Positions 36,366-45,146 of a DNA stretch of 64,000 nt are shown here, one piece after another. The stretch's first letter is position 1, and the number at the start of each line of letters is the position of its first letter. The stretch is from CAYZXL01 sp964482435 (GTDB lineage Bacteria > Auribacterota > JABMQX01). The stretch lies in NCBI GenBank assembly GCA_964482435.1, contig CAYZXL010000001.1, positions 175,354 through 239,353 on the forward strand. Direction: 5' to 3'. Made by a program: the position numbers and the translations under genes. The notes below the pieces were generated by a model. The model was not told where the DNA came from and made no database searches. It worked only from the letters and a program-made list of their open reading frames with translations.

Positions 36366-37127
36366 TCAACCAAATCTCCCGATGATGTAATCTTCCGTGC
36401 GTCGGTCAACGGGCGAGGTGAACATCTTTTCCGTTGAATCAACCTCGACGAGCTCGCCCATAAGGAAAAACGCAGTTCGCGTCCCGACGCGGGCGGCTTG
36501 CTTGGTGTTGTTGGTCACCAGGACGAGGGTATGATTCTTCTTGAGCTCCATCATGGACTCTTCGACTTTGCCCGTGGAGATTGGGTCAAGCCCCGAGCAA
36601 GGCTCGTCGAACAATATCACTTCGGGTTTCAGCGCCAGACTCCTGGCAATGCAGAGCCGCTGCTGCTGTCCTCCGGAAAGTTTCAGAGCGGAGGTGTGAA
36701 GCCTGTCTTTGACTTCGTCCCAGAGGTAGGCGGCTCTCAGGCTATCCTCGACAAGAGCGTCAAGGGTCTTTCTGCTGCGAATCCCAGCCATCCTCGGGCC
36801 GTACGCGACGTTGTCATAGACGGAATGTGGAAGCGGGATCGGCAGCGCGAAAATCATTCCCACGCGCTTTCTCAGGTCTTCCGGGCTTATGCTGCGATAG
36901 ATGTCCTTGCCGTCGAGGAGGACGGTTCCGGTCGTCCGGCAATTTGGCTCAATGTCGTTGAGGCGGTTGAGGCTGCGGAGGAAGGAGCTCTTTCCGGAGT
37001 TTGCGGGCCCGATGACGCTCAGTATCTCGTTGCTGTAGATGTCAATTGAAAGGCTCTTGAGCGCAAGAACCTTCCCGTAATACACGTTGAGGTCCCGGAT
37101 TTGGAATTTGACTTCAGCCTGGGTCAT
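36366..37127 (-). CDS. pstB: Second phosphate ABC transporter ATPase, Q-loop and H-switch altered
   Basis: 253 residues from the ATG at 37127, which overlaps the pstA stop by 4 bases; the longer upstream frame is an artefact inside pstA. The ABC signature LSGGQ (150-154) is perfect and Walker B is intact with Asp174-Glu175 (FDEPCSGLDP). Walker A is relaxed (GPANSGKSS, 40-48). The Q-loop Gln is Ala94 (IFALPIPLP) and the switch His is Asn206 (VTNNTKQA). Alone it should hydrolyse ATP poorly. Paired with the neighbouring PstB, its good signature would complete that protein's good Walker/Q/His half. Confidence 0.9.
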   Translation of the reverse strand: MTQAEVKFQIRDLNVYYGKVLALKSLSIDIYSNEILSVIGPANSGKSSFLRSLNRLNDIEPNCRTTGTVLLDGKDIYRSISPEDLRKRVGMIFALPIPLPHSVYDNVAYGPRMAGIRSRKTLDALVEDSLRAAYLWDEVKDRLHTSALKLSGGQQQRLCIARSLALKPEVILFDEPCSGLDPISTGKVEESMMELKKNHTLVLVTNNTKQAARVGTRTAFFLMGELVEVDSTEKMFTSPVDRRTEDYIIGRFG

Positions 37128-37966
37128 TTCCCTCTTCTGTATCTGGAGCGGATGATGACTGCGGAAATGTTGACGATGAGGACAAGCCCCACCAGAACCA
37201 GGGCCGTCCCGTACCGATAATCCTCCCGGATACCCGGAATCTGAGTGGAGATTATGTAGAGGTGGTAAGGCAACGCCATGGCCTGGTCTAACGGAGAGCG
37301 GGGAAGATTTGGAAGGTAAGAAGCTGCCACCGTGAAAAGGATCGGCGCCGTTTCGCCCGCCGCGCGGCCAATGCTCAAAATCGTCCCGGTCAGAATCCCC
37401 GGCAGCGCCGGAGGGAGCACCGAGTGCCGGATCGTCTGCCATTTCGTCGCACCGAGGGAAAGGCTGACTTCCCGGTAGGACTTTGGGACTGCCCGGAGCG
37501 CCTCCCTGGTCGTCGTGATGATGACCGGCAGCGTCATGATTCCTAAAGTAAGCGCCCCGGAGATGATTGAGACGCCGAACTTCAAGAAGACAACGAACAA
37601 ACTCAGCCCGAAAAGCCCATAAACGACCGAGGAGACCCCGGCCAGGTTGATGATTGCGAGGTTGATTGTCCGGGTGAGGAAATTGTCCCGCGCATACTCG
37701 CTCAGGTAAATGGCCGCCATGACACCGATGGGCAACGAAAACGCGATGGACGTGATGACAAGGTAAAAGGTTCCGATGATGGCGGGCAGAATTCCTCCCG
37801 CCCGCATACCGTCCCGAGGCATGGTGAACAGAAACTCAATCGAGAGGGCGCTCCACCCCTTGCTGACGATAAGCCAGATGAGCAGCAAAACCGGAATCAC
37901 AACTAAAACGGCGGCGAGAAGCAGAATCCCAAATCCGATCCTTTCTTTAATCGCCTCTCTGATCAC
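37124..37966 (-). CDS. pstA: Phosphate ABC transporter permease PstA
   Basis: A 280-residue integral membrane permease with six predicted membrane segments. It has the binding-protein-dependent transport signature around SYREVSLSLGATKWQTIRH, which docks with the ATPases. The final segment is followed by a short basic tail (RSRYRRGK). PstA and PstC form the channel that takes up inorganic phosphate delivered by PstS. The start overlaps the pstC stop by 4 bases and its stop overlaps the next pstB start by 4 bases, so translation is coupled. Confidence 0.92.
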   Translation of the reverse strand: MIREAIKERIGFGILLLAAVLVVIPVLLLIWLIVSKGWSALSIEFLFTMPRDGMRAGGILPAIIGTFYLVITSIAFSLPIGVMAAIYLSEYARDNFLTRTINLAIINLAGVSSVVYGLFGLSLFVVFLKFGVSIISGALTLGIMTLPVIITTTREALRAVPKSYREVSLSLGATKWQTIRHSVLPPALPGILTGTILSIGRAAGETAPILFTVAASYLPNLPRSPLDQAMALPYHLYIISTQIPGIREDYRYGTALVLVGLVLIVNISAVIIRSRYRRGK

Positions 37967-38838
37967 TTGCGTCTCTCCCGGGCGAGAAATAAATCAGCCG
38001 TGAAATTGATGAGAAAGGAAATGACAAACAGGACGATGCCTATGGCAAAAAGGGCAAAATAGTGAGGACTGCCCCGGACAGCCTCCCCCATCTCCGCGGC
38101 GATGGTGGCAGTCAGGGTCCGTACTGGCCGAAAGAGACTTCGGGGAATCACTGCGGCATTGCCGGTGACCATCATTACTGCCATGGTCTCTCCGAAAACC
38201 CTTCCCACACCCAGCATCGAGGCCGCAATGACGCCGGGCATAGCGCCGTGGATGATGACCCGGTGAAGGGTCTGCCAGTGCGTCGCCCCCAGCGCTATCG
38301 CCCCCTCCTTGTATTCCCGCGGCACGAACTTGATGGCGTCTTCGGAAATGCTGATGATGGTTGGCAGCGCCATGAATGCAAGCATTATGGAGCCTGATAA
38401 TGCCGTCAGTCCGGTAGGTATGTCGAAGAACGACTTGATGAAAGGCACAAGGGTGACCATTCCGATGAACCCCAGAACCACCGACGGAATGGCAGCAAGA
38501 ATCTCGACCAGGGATTTCAGAACGTCCCGGAGCCTCGGCGGGGCAACTTCTGCGATATAGAAGGCGGTGGCTATACCGAGAGGGACGGCAATGACAAGGG
38601 CGCCGACGGTGACTGCAAGGGACCCGAGGATGAGCGGCAAAATCCCCAGTTGCGGCGGTTCCGACACGGGATACCAGAGCTTTCCCCCTAAGAAATCGGA
38701 AACGCGGACCTCCGCAAAGACAGACACTCCTTCCTTCAAAAGGAATACGAAAATGAGAAGTACAAAAACAATGGAAGCAATGCCGCTCAGGAAGATGAGT
38801 TTCTCGATGACGAACTCTTTGACTTTTCTCAGCTTCAT
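37963..38838 (-). CDS. pstC: Phosphate ABC transporter permease PstC
   Basis: A 291-residue permease with six membrane segments. The coupling loop is YKEGAIALGATHWQTLHRV and the conserved PstC segment is LVEILAAIPSVVLGFIG. It lies 6 bases after pstS and overlaps pstA by 4 bases. Together with PstA it forms the membrane channel of the high-affinity phosphate transporter. Nothing unusual was noted. Confidence 0.92.
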   Translation of the reverse strand: MKLRKVKEFVIEKLIFLSGIASIVFVLLIFVFLLKEGVSVFAEVRVSDFLGGKLWYPVSEPPQLGILPLILGSLAVTVGALVIAVPLGIATAFYIAEVAPPRLRDVLKSLVEILAAIPSVVLGFIGMVTLVPFIKSFFDIPTGLTALSGSIMLAFMALPTIISISEDAIKFVPREYKEGAIALGATHWQTLHRVIIHGAMPGVIAASMLGVGRVFGETMAVMMVTGNAAVIPRSLFRPVRTLTATIAAEMGEAVRGSPHYFALFAIGIVLFVISFLINFTADLFLARERRK

Positions 38839-38844
38839 GAAAAG

Positions 38845-39720
38845 CTACTTCACCGGGACGAAATCGGTCTTTTTAACGATCTCCTGGCCTTCCTTCGAGA
38901 AAACGAAATCAATGAACTCCTTGACGATTCCCTGCGGCTTTCCATTTGTGTACAGATAAAGCGGCCTGGAGATGGGGTAGGCGTTGCTCAGGACGTTCTC
39001 GATGGTCGGCTCCATGCAGGGCGACTTGGCATCTTTGGCCACGGCGATGACCTTTTGCCGGGGGCTGATATACCCCATGCCGTAATACCCGATGGCGTTT
39101 TCGTTGTTGGCAACTTCGTCCGCGATGGCTTGTGACGAAGGCATCAGAAGCGCCTCCGGCGAGAACTCCTCCCGACCTTTTGGGTTGCCCCGCCTCAGCA
39201 CATGCTCCTTGAAGAAAATATGCGTTCCCGAATTGAACTCTCTGGAAAGGATGACGATGGTTTTGTTCTTTCCCCCGAGCGACCTCCAGTTCTTAATTCT
39301 TCCCATGAAAATGTCCCGCAGTTGGGCGATGGTCAGGTTCTTGACCGGGTTCTTCGGATGGACAACCACCGCAATTCCGTCCAGAGCGACGGTCTCTTGA
39401 TTCGGCTTGATTCCTTTGGCCTCAGCCCGCTTCACCTCTTTCTCCTCGATGGACCTGGACGACTGGGCAATGTCGCAAGTCCCGCTGATTAGCGCGGTCA
39501 ACCCTGTTCCGGACCCGCCGCCCGTGACCGCAACATTCACGACGCGATGGGCCTTGTTGAAAGCTTCTGCCCACGCCTGCCCCAGGTTCACCATCGTGTC
39601 GGAACCCTTGATTTGAATGGACTTTCCCCTCTCCGCAGCGAAAGCCGGCGAGGCAAGGAAAATCAGAACGAACAGGAGACTCAGGGCGCTCGTCGCCCTT
39701 CGGGTGCACGGTCTCATCAT
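38845..39720 (-). CDS. pstS: Phosphate-binding periplasmic protein PstS
   Basis: About 291 residues. The first of two consecutive ATGs is at 39720, with AGGAGGGGG just upstream; the second ATG (39717) has the better spacing. A signal peptide (ending ASPAFA) precedes a PstS-type binding protein. It shows IQIKGSDTMVNLGQAW, TGGGSGTGLTAL (phosphate-contact loop), SREFNSGTHIFF and IGYYGMGYI. It captures phosphate in the periplasm for PstCAB. First gene of the operon, under a near-perfect promoter at 39763-39791. No phoU or phoBR genes are nearby. Confidence 0.92.
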   Translation of the reverse strand: MMRPCTRRATSALSLLFVLIFLASPAFAAERGKSIQIKGSDTMVNLGQAWAEAFNKAHRVVNVAVTGGGSGTGLTALISGTCDIAQSSRSIEEKEVKRAEAKGIKPNQETVALDGIAVVVHPKNPVKNLTIAQLRDIFMGRIKNWRSLGGKNKTIVILSREFNSGTHIFFKEHVLRRGNPKGREEFSPEALLMPSSQAIADEVANNENAIGYYGMGYISPRQKVIAVAKDAKSPCMEPTIENVLSNAYPISRPLYLYTNGKPQGIVKEFIDFVFSKEGQEIVKKTDFVPVK

Positions 39721-39762
39721 CCCCCTCCTTCCTAAAAGTTGTGGACCGGGAATTTCACGCGA

Positions 39763-39791
39763 ATTATAGGACGCCATCGCGGACGTGTCAA
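39763..39791 (-). promoter_or_regulatory. Consensus sigma70-type promoter of the pst operon
   Basis: On the minus strand TTGACA (39786-39791), a 17-base spacer and TATAAT (39763-39768), both hexamers perfect, predict a leader of about 35 bases before pstS. No Pho-box-like direct repeat was recognised around it. Confidence 0.8.
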
Positions 39792-39815
39792 CATCCGGAC
39801 AAAAAACGCTATAAT
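39787..39815 (+). promoter_or_regulatory. Divergent promoter of the exported zinc-ribbon gene
   Basis: A perfect TATAAT at 39810-39815 faces the zinc-ribbon gene. A weak -35 (GTCAAC, 39787-39792) coincides with the -35 of the pst promoter on the other strand. The two promoters therefore share bases. Confidence 0.45.
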
Positions 39816-39904
39816 GGGCAGCCGTTCGCCGCGCAAAGTTTGGTCTCAGGGAAAAGGAAAGAATCGCCGCTGTCTTTGAGAACTACTTCAGAGGAGGAAA
39901 CGTG

Positions 39905-40297
39905 ATGCTGAACAAAAAGCGTGCGCTGCTCATCGCGTTGGCGGCCATGCTGCCGCTCGTGGCTGTGTTAGCCGGGTCCCAGTACGACCTGGTCTGCAAG
40001 AACAAGGAGTGCAACTACAAGGGGTCCATCGGCCTCGGTGGCGGATTCCAGTTTGAGCAGGTTACCGGCTTCTGCCTTCACTGCAAGGAGTTCGTCTCTC
40101 TGACATGGAACAGGGAGAAGAAAAAGCCGCAGGCGCTGAAAGTCTGGAACCCCACCGCGGGACAGGTCATGCTCCTTTACAAGTGCCCCGAATGCCAAAA
40201 CCCATTCCTCCCCGTCGAGAAAATCGAAGATTTGAAATATTGCCCGAAGTGCAACAAGGCAACACTGGAGCACAACCTCACAATCCTTTACGATTGA
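39905..40297 (+). CDS. Exported multi-zinc-ribbon protein
   Basis: 130 residues from the ATG at 39905 (GGAGG 8 bases upstream; a GTG one codon earlier is possible). A clear signal peptide or N-anchor (ALLIALAAMLPLVAVLAG) is followed by CKNKEC, CLHC, CPEC and CPKC pairs, enough for two zinc ribbons, in a small beta-rich body. Zinc ribbons on an exported protein are uncommon. The gene is divergent from pstS with overlapping promoters, which hints at joint regulation. No family name could be given. Confidence 0.7.
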   Translation: MLNKKRALLIALAAMLPLVAVLAGSQYDLVCKNKECNYKGSIGLGGGFQFEQVTGFCLHCKEFVSLTWNREKKKPQALKVWNPTAGQVMLLYKCPECQNPFLPVEKIEDLKYCPKCNKATLEHNLTILYD

Positions 40298-40351
40298 CCC
40301 CAGTGAGTCGAGGCGCAGTCGGCGATGCGGCGCCAGTTGCCGGTCAAATGG

Positions 40352-41560
40352 TCAAGCGGGGTATTTCTCCTTCAACTTCTCGGCGACGAGCGCACCAAGA
40401 GAGAAGCTTTCCGCAATAGCCTTGTCGTCGGGGACGTATTTCACGTTGACCCCATCGCTCACGAGCTCGACTTTCATCTCTGAGAGAATGCTGTTCAGTT
40501 GCTTCAGCGCTTCCCCACTCCATCCGTACGAGCCAAACGCCGCGCCGATGAGATTCCGCGGCCGGAGCCCTTTCAGGTACGTCAAGGCGTCCGCCGCCGT
40601 CGGGAAGATGTTGTTGTTGAGAGTTGGTGAGCCGACTAAGAGTGCCCCGGCGTCGAGAATTTCCGTCGCCACATCGCTGCGGTGAGACGACCCAAGCGGC
40701 ATGACCTTCGCGCTCGCTCCGCCCGAAACGACTCCATCGCATATCGCGCGCGCCATCAGCGCCGTGCTTTGCCACATCGTGTCGTACACGATGACGGCCT
40801 TCCAAGTCCGCTTCTGCTCGGCCCACTTTGCGTAAAGCTCGAAAATCTTCTTCACTCCTTTTCGCCAGATGGGTCCATGGTCGGGTGCGATCATGTTAAT
40901 CGGGATGTCGAGCTTTCCCACCCTCTCCAGAAGCTTCGTGACGAACGAGGAAAAAGGGAGGAGGATGTTCGCATAATATTTCGCCGCTTCCTGCTCGAGG
41001 ATTTTATCGTCAATTTCGTCGTCGAATCTCTCCGTCGTGGCAAGGTGCATCCCGAACCCGTCCTGCGAAAACAGCAGCTCCTCCTCGACCAGATACGTGA
41101 ACATGCTGTCCGGCCAGTGGAGCATTCGCGTTTCCATAAACGAGACGGTCATGTTCCCGAGGCTGAGCTTTTCACCATCTTTCACAGCGACGATTTCTTG
41201 TCCCGAATGAAAATGCTCCGAAAGAGCCTTGACGCCATTCTCGGAGGCAAACACCCTCTCCGGCTTGACGAGCTCGATGATCTCCGGCAGGCAACCGGTA
41301 TGGTCCATCTCGGAATGGTTTGAGATGATGCACTTAATCTTCGTCGGGTCAATTACAGACGCGATTCGGGAAAGCATCTCGTTCTTGAAAGGGGCCTTGA
41401 CCGTGTCCATCAGGGTGATTTTGTCGGCGAGCACGAGATAAGCGTTATAAGTCGTGCCGCGGTTCGTCGCGTAGCCGTGAAAGTTTCGGACGTCCCAGTC
41501 AATCGCTCCGACCCAGTACACGGCGTCGGTTACTCTTATCGCTTTGAGCGCTCCCTTCAT
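40352..41560 (-). CDS. fprA: Flavodiiron protein (A-type flavoprotein, FprA-like)
   Basis: 402 residues, the standard two-domain class A length. The N-terminal metallo-beta-lactamase-like domain carries the full diiron ligand set His82-Glu84-Asp86, His148, Asp167 and His228 (HSEMDH, LHWPDS, SQDGFG, PDHGPIW). The C-terminal flavodoxin domain (about 253-400) binds FMN (VYDTMWQSTALMA, GSPTLNNN, GSYGWSGEA). These cytoplasmic enzymes reduce O2 to water or NO to N2O, protecting strict or facultative anaerobes. The electron donor, usually rubredoxin, is not encoded here. Same strand as the downstream-facing MDR gene, 81 bases away. Confidence 0.92.
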   Translation of the reverse strand: MKGALKAIRVTDAVYWVGAIDWDVRNFHGYATNRGTTYNAYLVLADKITLMDTVKAPFKNEMLSRIASVIDPTKIKCIISNHSEMDHTGCLPEIIELVKPERVFASENGVKALSEHFHSGQEIVAVKDGEKLSLGNMTVSFMETRMLHWPDSMFTYLVEEELLFSQDGFGMHLATTERFDDEIDDKILEQEAAKYYANILLPFSSFVTKLLERVGKLDIPINMIAPDHGPIWRKGVKKIFELYAKWAEQKRTWKAVIVYDTMWQSTALMARAICDGVVSGGASAKVMPLGSSHRSDVATEILDAGALLVGSPTLNNNIFPTAADALTYLKGLRPRNLIGAAFGSYGWSGEALKQLNSILSEMKVELVSDGVNVKYVPDDKAIAESFSLGALVAEKLKEKYPA

Positions 41561-41641
41561 CAGGTTCTCCTCCGGGATTTCAGGACCGTATAATCAGGTG
41601 CACCAGTGAGACTCTCGGACGGCTTGCATCCCAACCGCGAT

Positions 41642-42679
41642 TCACCGACCTGTTTTGACGACGATTTTACCAAACTGTTCGCCCTTCTCCATCCGAGCCA
41701 TGGCGTCCCTGAACTTGCCGAGAGGCTGAATAGAATCAACGACCGGTTTGAGACGTGCAATTTCAACTGCGCGAAGCATCTGTCGGAAATCCTCATGAGA
41801 CCCCATGGTTGACCCTAAGATTGTCAACTGATTCCAGTAAACCTTCTGAAGATTTGTCTCCGCGCCCGCCCCCGTGGTGATTCCGCAAAGAACAATTCTC
41901 CCTCCGCGCCGAACAGCCGAGATGTTCGTTCCCCACGTCGCCGCTCCCACCGGGTCAATGACAACGTCCACGCCGCGGCCGTTGGTAATTTCCCTGATAG
42001 CCATCGCCACGTCGGAAGTGCCCTTGTAGTTAATCGCGTGGTCGGCTCCGAGTTCCTTCGCTCGAGCAAGTTTCTCGCCGGACGAGGAAGTGACGATGAC
42101 CTCAGCGCTGAAGAGCCTGGCAAACTGAAGCGCCGCCAGAGCAACTCCTCCGCCTATCCCATGGATCAAAACAGTTTCTCCCGGCTGAAGTCTCGCGCGA
42201 GTCATCAACATCCTCCAGGCGGTCACGTAGGCGAGAGGAAGAGCTGCGGCTTCCTCAAAGCTGAGATGCGCCGGCTTGAGATGGATGTTCGCTGCCGGAA
42301 CGGCGACTCTCTCCGCGAATGTCCCCGGGCGCGACATGCCCACTATTCCGAAGCTCAAACATTCGCTCTGCTCTCCGCGATTGCAGAATTCGCATCGCCC
42401 GCAGCTCAGTCCCGGATTCACAATCACTTCGTCGCCAACGCTAACATTCTCCAGTTCCGGGCCGACCTCCGCCACGACGCCCGCCGCGTCCGACCCCAGG
42501 ACGTGGGGGAAAGCCAGCTTGAGACCTGGTCGCCCCTTTCGCACCCAAATATCCAAGTGGTTGAGAGCGGCAGCCCGAACCTCGACGACGACCTCGCCTC
42601 TCCCTGCCTTCGGGTCCGCTACATCTTCAACTCTGACACATTCCAGCCCGCCATGCTCATGGATGGTAACTGCCCTCAT
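41642..42679 (-). CDS. Zinc-type MDR alcohol dehydrogenase / quinone oxidoreductase-like
   Basis: 345 residues; GGAGGAG precedes the ATG. It has the GroES-like N-terminal domain (NHLDIWVRKG, HVLGSDAAG) and the structural-zinc loop CGRCEFCNRGEQSEC. The Rossmann domain has the nucleotide motif VLIHGIGGGVALAALQ. The position of the first catalytic zinc ligand is Asn instead of Cys. This recurs in the quinone oxidoreductase-like MDR subgroup with a structural zinc, which makes a classical zinc alcohol dehydrogenase less likely. Probable NADPH-dependent reductase of enones, quinones or aldehydes. Neighbours (azoreductase, flavodiiron protein) are also redox-detoxifying. Confidence 0.85.
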   Translation of the reverse strand: MRAVTIHEHGGLECVRVEDVADPKAGRGEVVVEVRAAALNHLDIWVRKGRPGLKLAFPHVLGSDAAGVVAEVGPELENVSVGDEVIVNPGLSCGRCEFCNRGEQSECLSFGIVGMSRPGTFAERVAVPAANIHLKPAHLSFEEAAALPLAYVTAWRMLMTRARLQPGETVLIHGIGGGVALAALQFARLFSAEVIVTSSSGEKLARAKELGADHAINYKGTSDVAMAIREITNGRGVDVVIDPVGAATWGTNISAVRRGGRIVLCGITTGAGAETNLQKVYWNQLTILGSTMGSHEDFRQMLRAVEIARLKPVVDSIQPLGKFRDAMARMEKGEQFGKIVVKTGR

Positions 42680-42774
42680 CTGGTTGCTCCTCCAGCATCA
42701 AGCCACTTCGCTTCACAAGCCGCCCGTACTCCCGCGGCTCGCGTTCTCTCCGTTCAATAGCATGTCCCTGCCAG

Positions 42775-43407
42775 CTAAAAGTCCCTCGCCTTCGCGCGAG
42801 CCTCTTCGATGGCTTTTGCGAGCTTCTCGTCGGCAACCTTTGGCCCGCCCGCGACCGTCGGCTCGATGACGATTGTGCTGATGTCAGTGAAGCCGATGAA
42901 CCTAAGGATGAATTCCAGGTATGGGCGCTGGAAGTCGAACGCAGCGGCGCCTGTTCCCGGCGGGTATTCGCCGCTACGTGCCAGAATCAGCAAAGCTGGC
43001 CTCCCTGTGACCAGGCCCGAGTAGCCCTTTTCCGGAGAATACGCGAAGGTGTAGCCCGGCTGCACAATCACGTCGAGATACTGCTTCAGCCGATACGGAA
43101 TGCTGAAATTCCACATCGGCGACGAGATAAGGAGCTTGTCCGCCTTTTTAAATCGCTCGATTTCTGCCACGACTGCCTTCCACGCTTCCGCCTCCTTGGG
43201 TGTGTACGGCTGCCCGTGAATGATCCGGTACCTCCCCCGCGCCTGCAGCTCGAGAAAGTCCGGAATCGGGTCCTTCGCCAGGTCAAGCGTATCAACCCTG
43301 TCCCCGGGATGCGACTCCCGGTAACTCTCCAGAAAAGCCTCCGCCGCCCGGAGCGAATAGGATAGCTCGGGCGTAACAGTTGCTCTGATGTGAAGAATCG
43401 TAGCCAT
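42775..43407 (-). CDS. azoR: FMN-dependent NADH-azoreductase
   Basis: 210 residues from the ATG at 43407 (GGAGGGAGG just upstream). The flavodoxin-like fold of the AzoR/NQO family is clear: SPMWNFSIPYRLKQYLD binds FMN (family motif PMYNFSIP) and PGYTFAYSPEKGYSGL is also characteristic. The enzyme reduces quinones and azo compounds by two-electron transfer from NAD(P)H, in the cytoplasm, usually as a homodimer. It lies 95 bases downstream-facing of the MDR dehydrogenase on the same strand, compatible with a small stress or redox operon. Confidence 0.88.
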   Translation of the reverse strand: MATILHIRATVTPELSYSLRAAEAFLESYRESHPGDRVDTLDLAKDPIPDFLELQARGRYRIIHGQPYTPKEAEAWKAVVAEIERFKKADKLLISSPMWNFSIPYRLKQYLDVIVQPGYTFAYSPEKGYSGLVTGRPALLILARSGEYPPGTGAAAFDFQRPYLEFILRFIGFTDISTIVIEPTVAGGPKVADEKLAKAIEEARAKARDF

Positions 43408-43617
43408 TGTACCTCCCTCCTTTCCAATCGGCCCTTTATTAATCAAACAGAAACCCGTCGCTTTGCGGTTCCCTCGGCAGGCGAGCATCTACTTATGTAC
43501 AGTTGTGCCATGCGAGCATATCTGGTATTGTACCCGTCACAGCCGGAACAGCAAGTCCTGTCGGAGACTTTCGCATGGCGATTCCCACACCAGTTCAAAA
43601 TATATGGAGGTTCTCCT

Positions 43618-44964
43618 ATGAGCAAGGGCATGGAAAAGATTTCCAGGCGTGAGTTTTTGCGCGGGGCAGCGAGGACGGTCGCGGCGTTTACGATAGTACC
43701 CCGCCACGTATTCGGCATGGGCGCAACCCCGCCGAGCGATAAGCTGAACATCGGCTGCATCGGCATCGGCGGTCAGGGCGGAGGGAACGTGGATGCCGTC
43801 AGGGGCGAGAATCTCGTCGCGCTGTGCGATGTGGACACGAGACGCGCCGCCAGGTCACTCAAAAAGTATCCCGACGTGAAGCAGTATCGGGATTTCCGGA
43901 AGATGCTCGATGAAATGGACAAGCAGATTGATGCGGTTGTGGTCTCTACCCCGGACCACACCCACGCGGTCGCGTGCATGGCGGCGATCAAGAGAGGAAA
44001 GCACGTCTATTGCGAGAAGCCGCTCGCCCATTCCATCTACGAAGTCCGCCAGCTCATGAAAGCCGCTCGCGAGCACAGGGTCGTGACACAACTGGGAAAT
44101 CAGGGGCACTCCTTCGACACGAGCCGAACGTTCTGCGAATGGGTTTGGGACGGCGCGATAGGGAACGTGCGCGAGGTCCACGCGACGTGTGGCGCCATTT
44201 ACTCTCACATTCGCCAACTTCCGAGACTTGAGGAAAAGCACGAAGTTCCGGCGGAGCTCGACTGGGACCTCTGGCTGGGTCCCGCGCAGTATCGTCGGTA
44301 TCATCCGATGTATTTGCCGGGGAGCTGGCGCGGCTGGATGCCGTTCGGGACGGGAATTCTCGGCGACTGGGTGTGTCACGTCGTGGACCCGGTCTTCTGG
44401 GCACTGGACCTCGGAGCGCCGAAGAGCGTTCAAGCCGAAGCGAGAGACTACGACACTAAGAAGCACGCCGACACTTTCCCCGTTGGCACAATCGTGCGCT
44501 TCGAATTCCCGGCACGAGGCAAACGCGGTCCCGTCACGTTACTCTGGTTCGACGGGAGAGAGAAACCTCCTCGGCCGGAGGAGTTGGAACCGGGGCGGGA
44601 GGTGCCCGGCACGGGAGCAATAGTGATTGGAGATAAGGGCAAGATAATCTACGGTTCCCACGGCGCCGGCGACGTGAAGATTATCCCCGACGGGAAAATG
44701 AAGTCCTACCAGCAACCCGCGCAGAGCATCCCGCGGGCAAAGGAGCATCACAGGGATTGGCTCGACGCGATAAAAAACGGTGCCAGGGCAGGATCGAATT
44801 TCGACTACGGTGGACCGCTGACGGAGATTGCGCTCTTAGGAGTCATTGCGACGAGGATGCTCGGCCAAAAGCTCGAATGGGACAGCCAGAACATGCGATT
44901 CACCAACTGCCTGGAGGCGAACGAATTCATCAATCCGCCGTACCGAAGAGGATGGACGCTGTGA
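43618..44964 (+). CDS. Tat-exported Gfo/Idh/MocA-family oxidoreductase
   Basis: 448 residues from the ATG at 43618 (GGAGG 7 bases upstream). The twin-arginine signal ISRREFLRGAARTVAAF precedes a Rossmann domain (NIGCIGIGGQGGGNVDAV, LVALCDVD). The characteristic EKP motif is in HVYCEKPLAHS (Lys is the usual catalytic residue). The C-terminal beta-sheet domain includes GDWVCHVVDPVFWALDLGAP. Planctomycete and Verrucomicrobia genomes carry many such exported proteins. They are thought to oxidise or isomerise sugars with tightly bound NAD(P), and characterised relatives make 3-keto sugars. A ThuA-like gene follows 182 bases downstream, a common partnership. Confidence 0.88.
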   Translation: MSKGMEKISRREFLRGAARTVAAFTIVPRHVFGMGATPPSDKLNIGCIGIGGQGGGNVDAVRGENLVALCDVDTRRAARSLKKYPDVKQYRDFRKMLDEMDKQIDAVVVSTPDHTHAVACMAAIKRGKHVYCEKPLAHSIYEVRQLMKAAREHRVVTQLGNQGHSFDTSRTFCEWVWDGAIGNVREVHATCGAIYSHIRQLPRLEEKHEVPAELDWDLWLGPAQYRRYHPMYLPGSWRGWMPFGTGILGDWVCHVVDPVFWALDLGAPKSVQAEARDYDTKKHADTFPVGTIVRFEFPARGKRGPVTLLWFDGREKPPRPEELEPGREVPGTGAIVIGDKGKIIYGSHGAGDVKIIPDGKMKSYQQPAQSIPRAKEHHRDWLDAIKNGARAGSNFDYGGPLTEIALLGVIATRMLGQKLEWDSQNMRFTNCLEANEFINPPYRRGWTL

Positions 44965-45146
44965 GGAGGCGGTGCACTCACGCCCTGCTCGGGCAAATTC
45001 CGGTCCCCCTGAATCCTGTTTACGCGCGTCCGGAACGGAAGAATATAGTTTTATAGGAAGTGAGCGGCGAGTAAACCTCTCGGAAGAAAGCTCTGCTGCA
45101 AAGAGAGCGAGAGTTCAACACCAGCGAAAAGGAAAGGAGCTGACTA

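Noticed and set aside
36366..37442. 358-residue form of the second PstB
   Set aside because: The first 105 residues overlap pstA in another frame and resemble no ATPase. The ATG at 37127 with a 4-base overlap is standard for pst operons.
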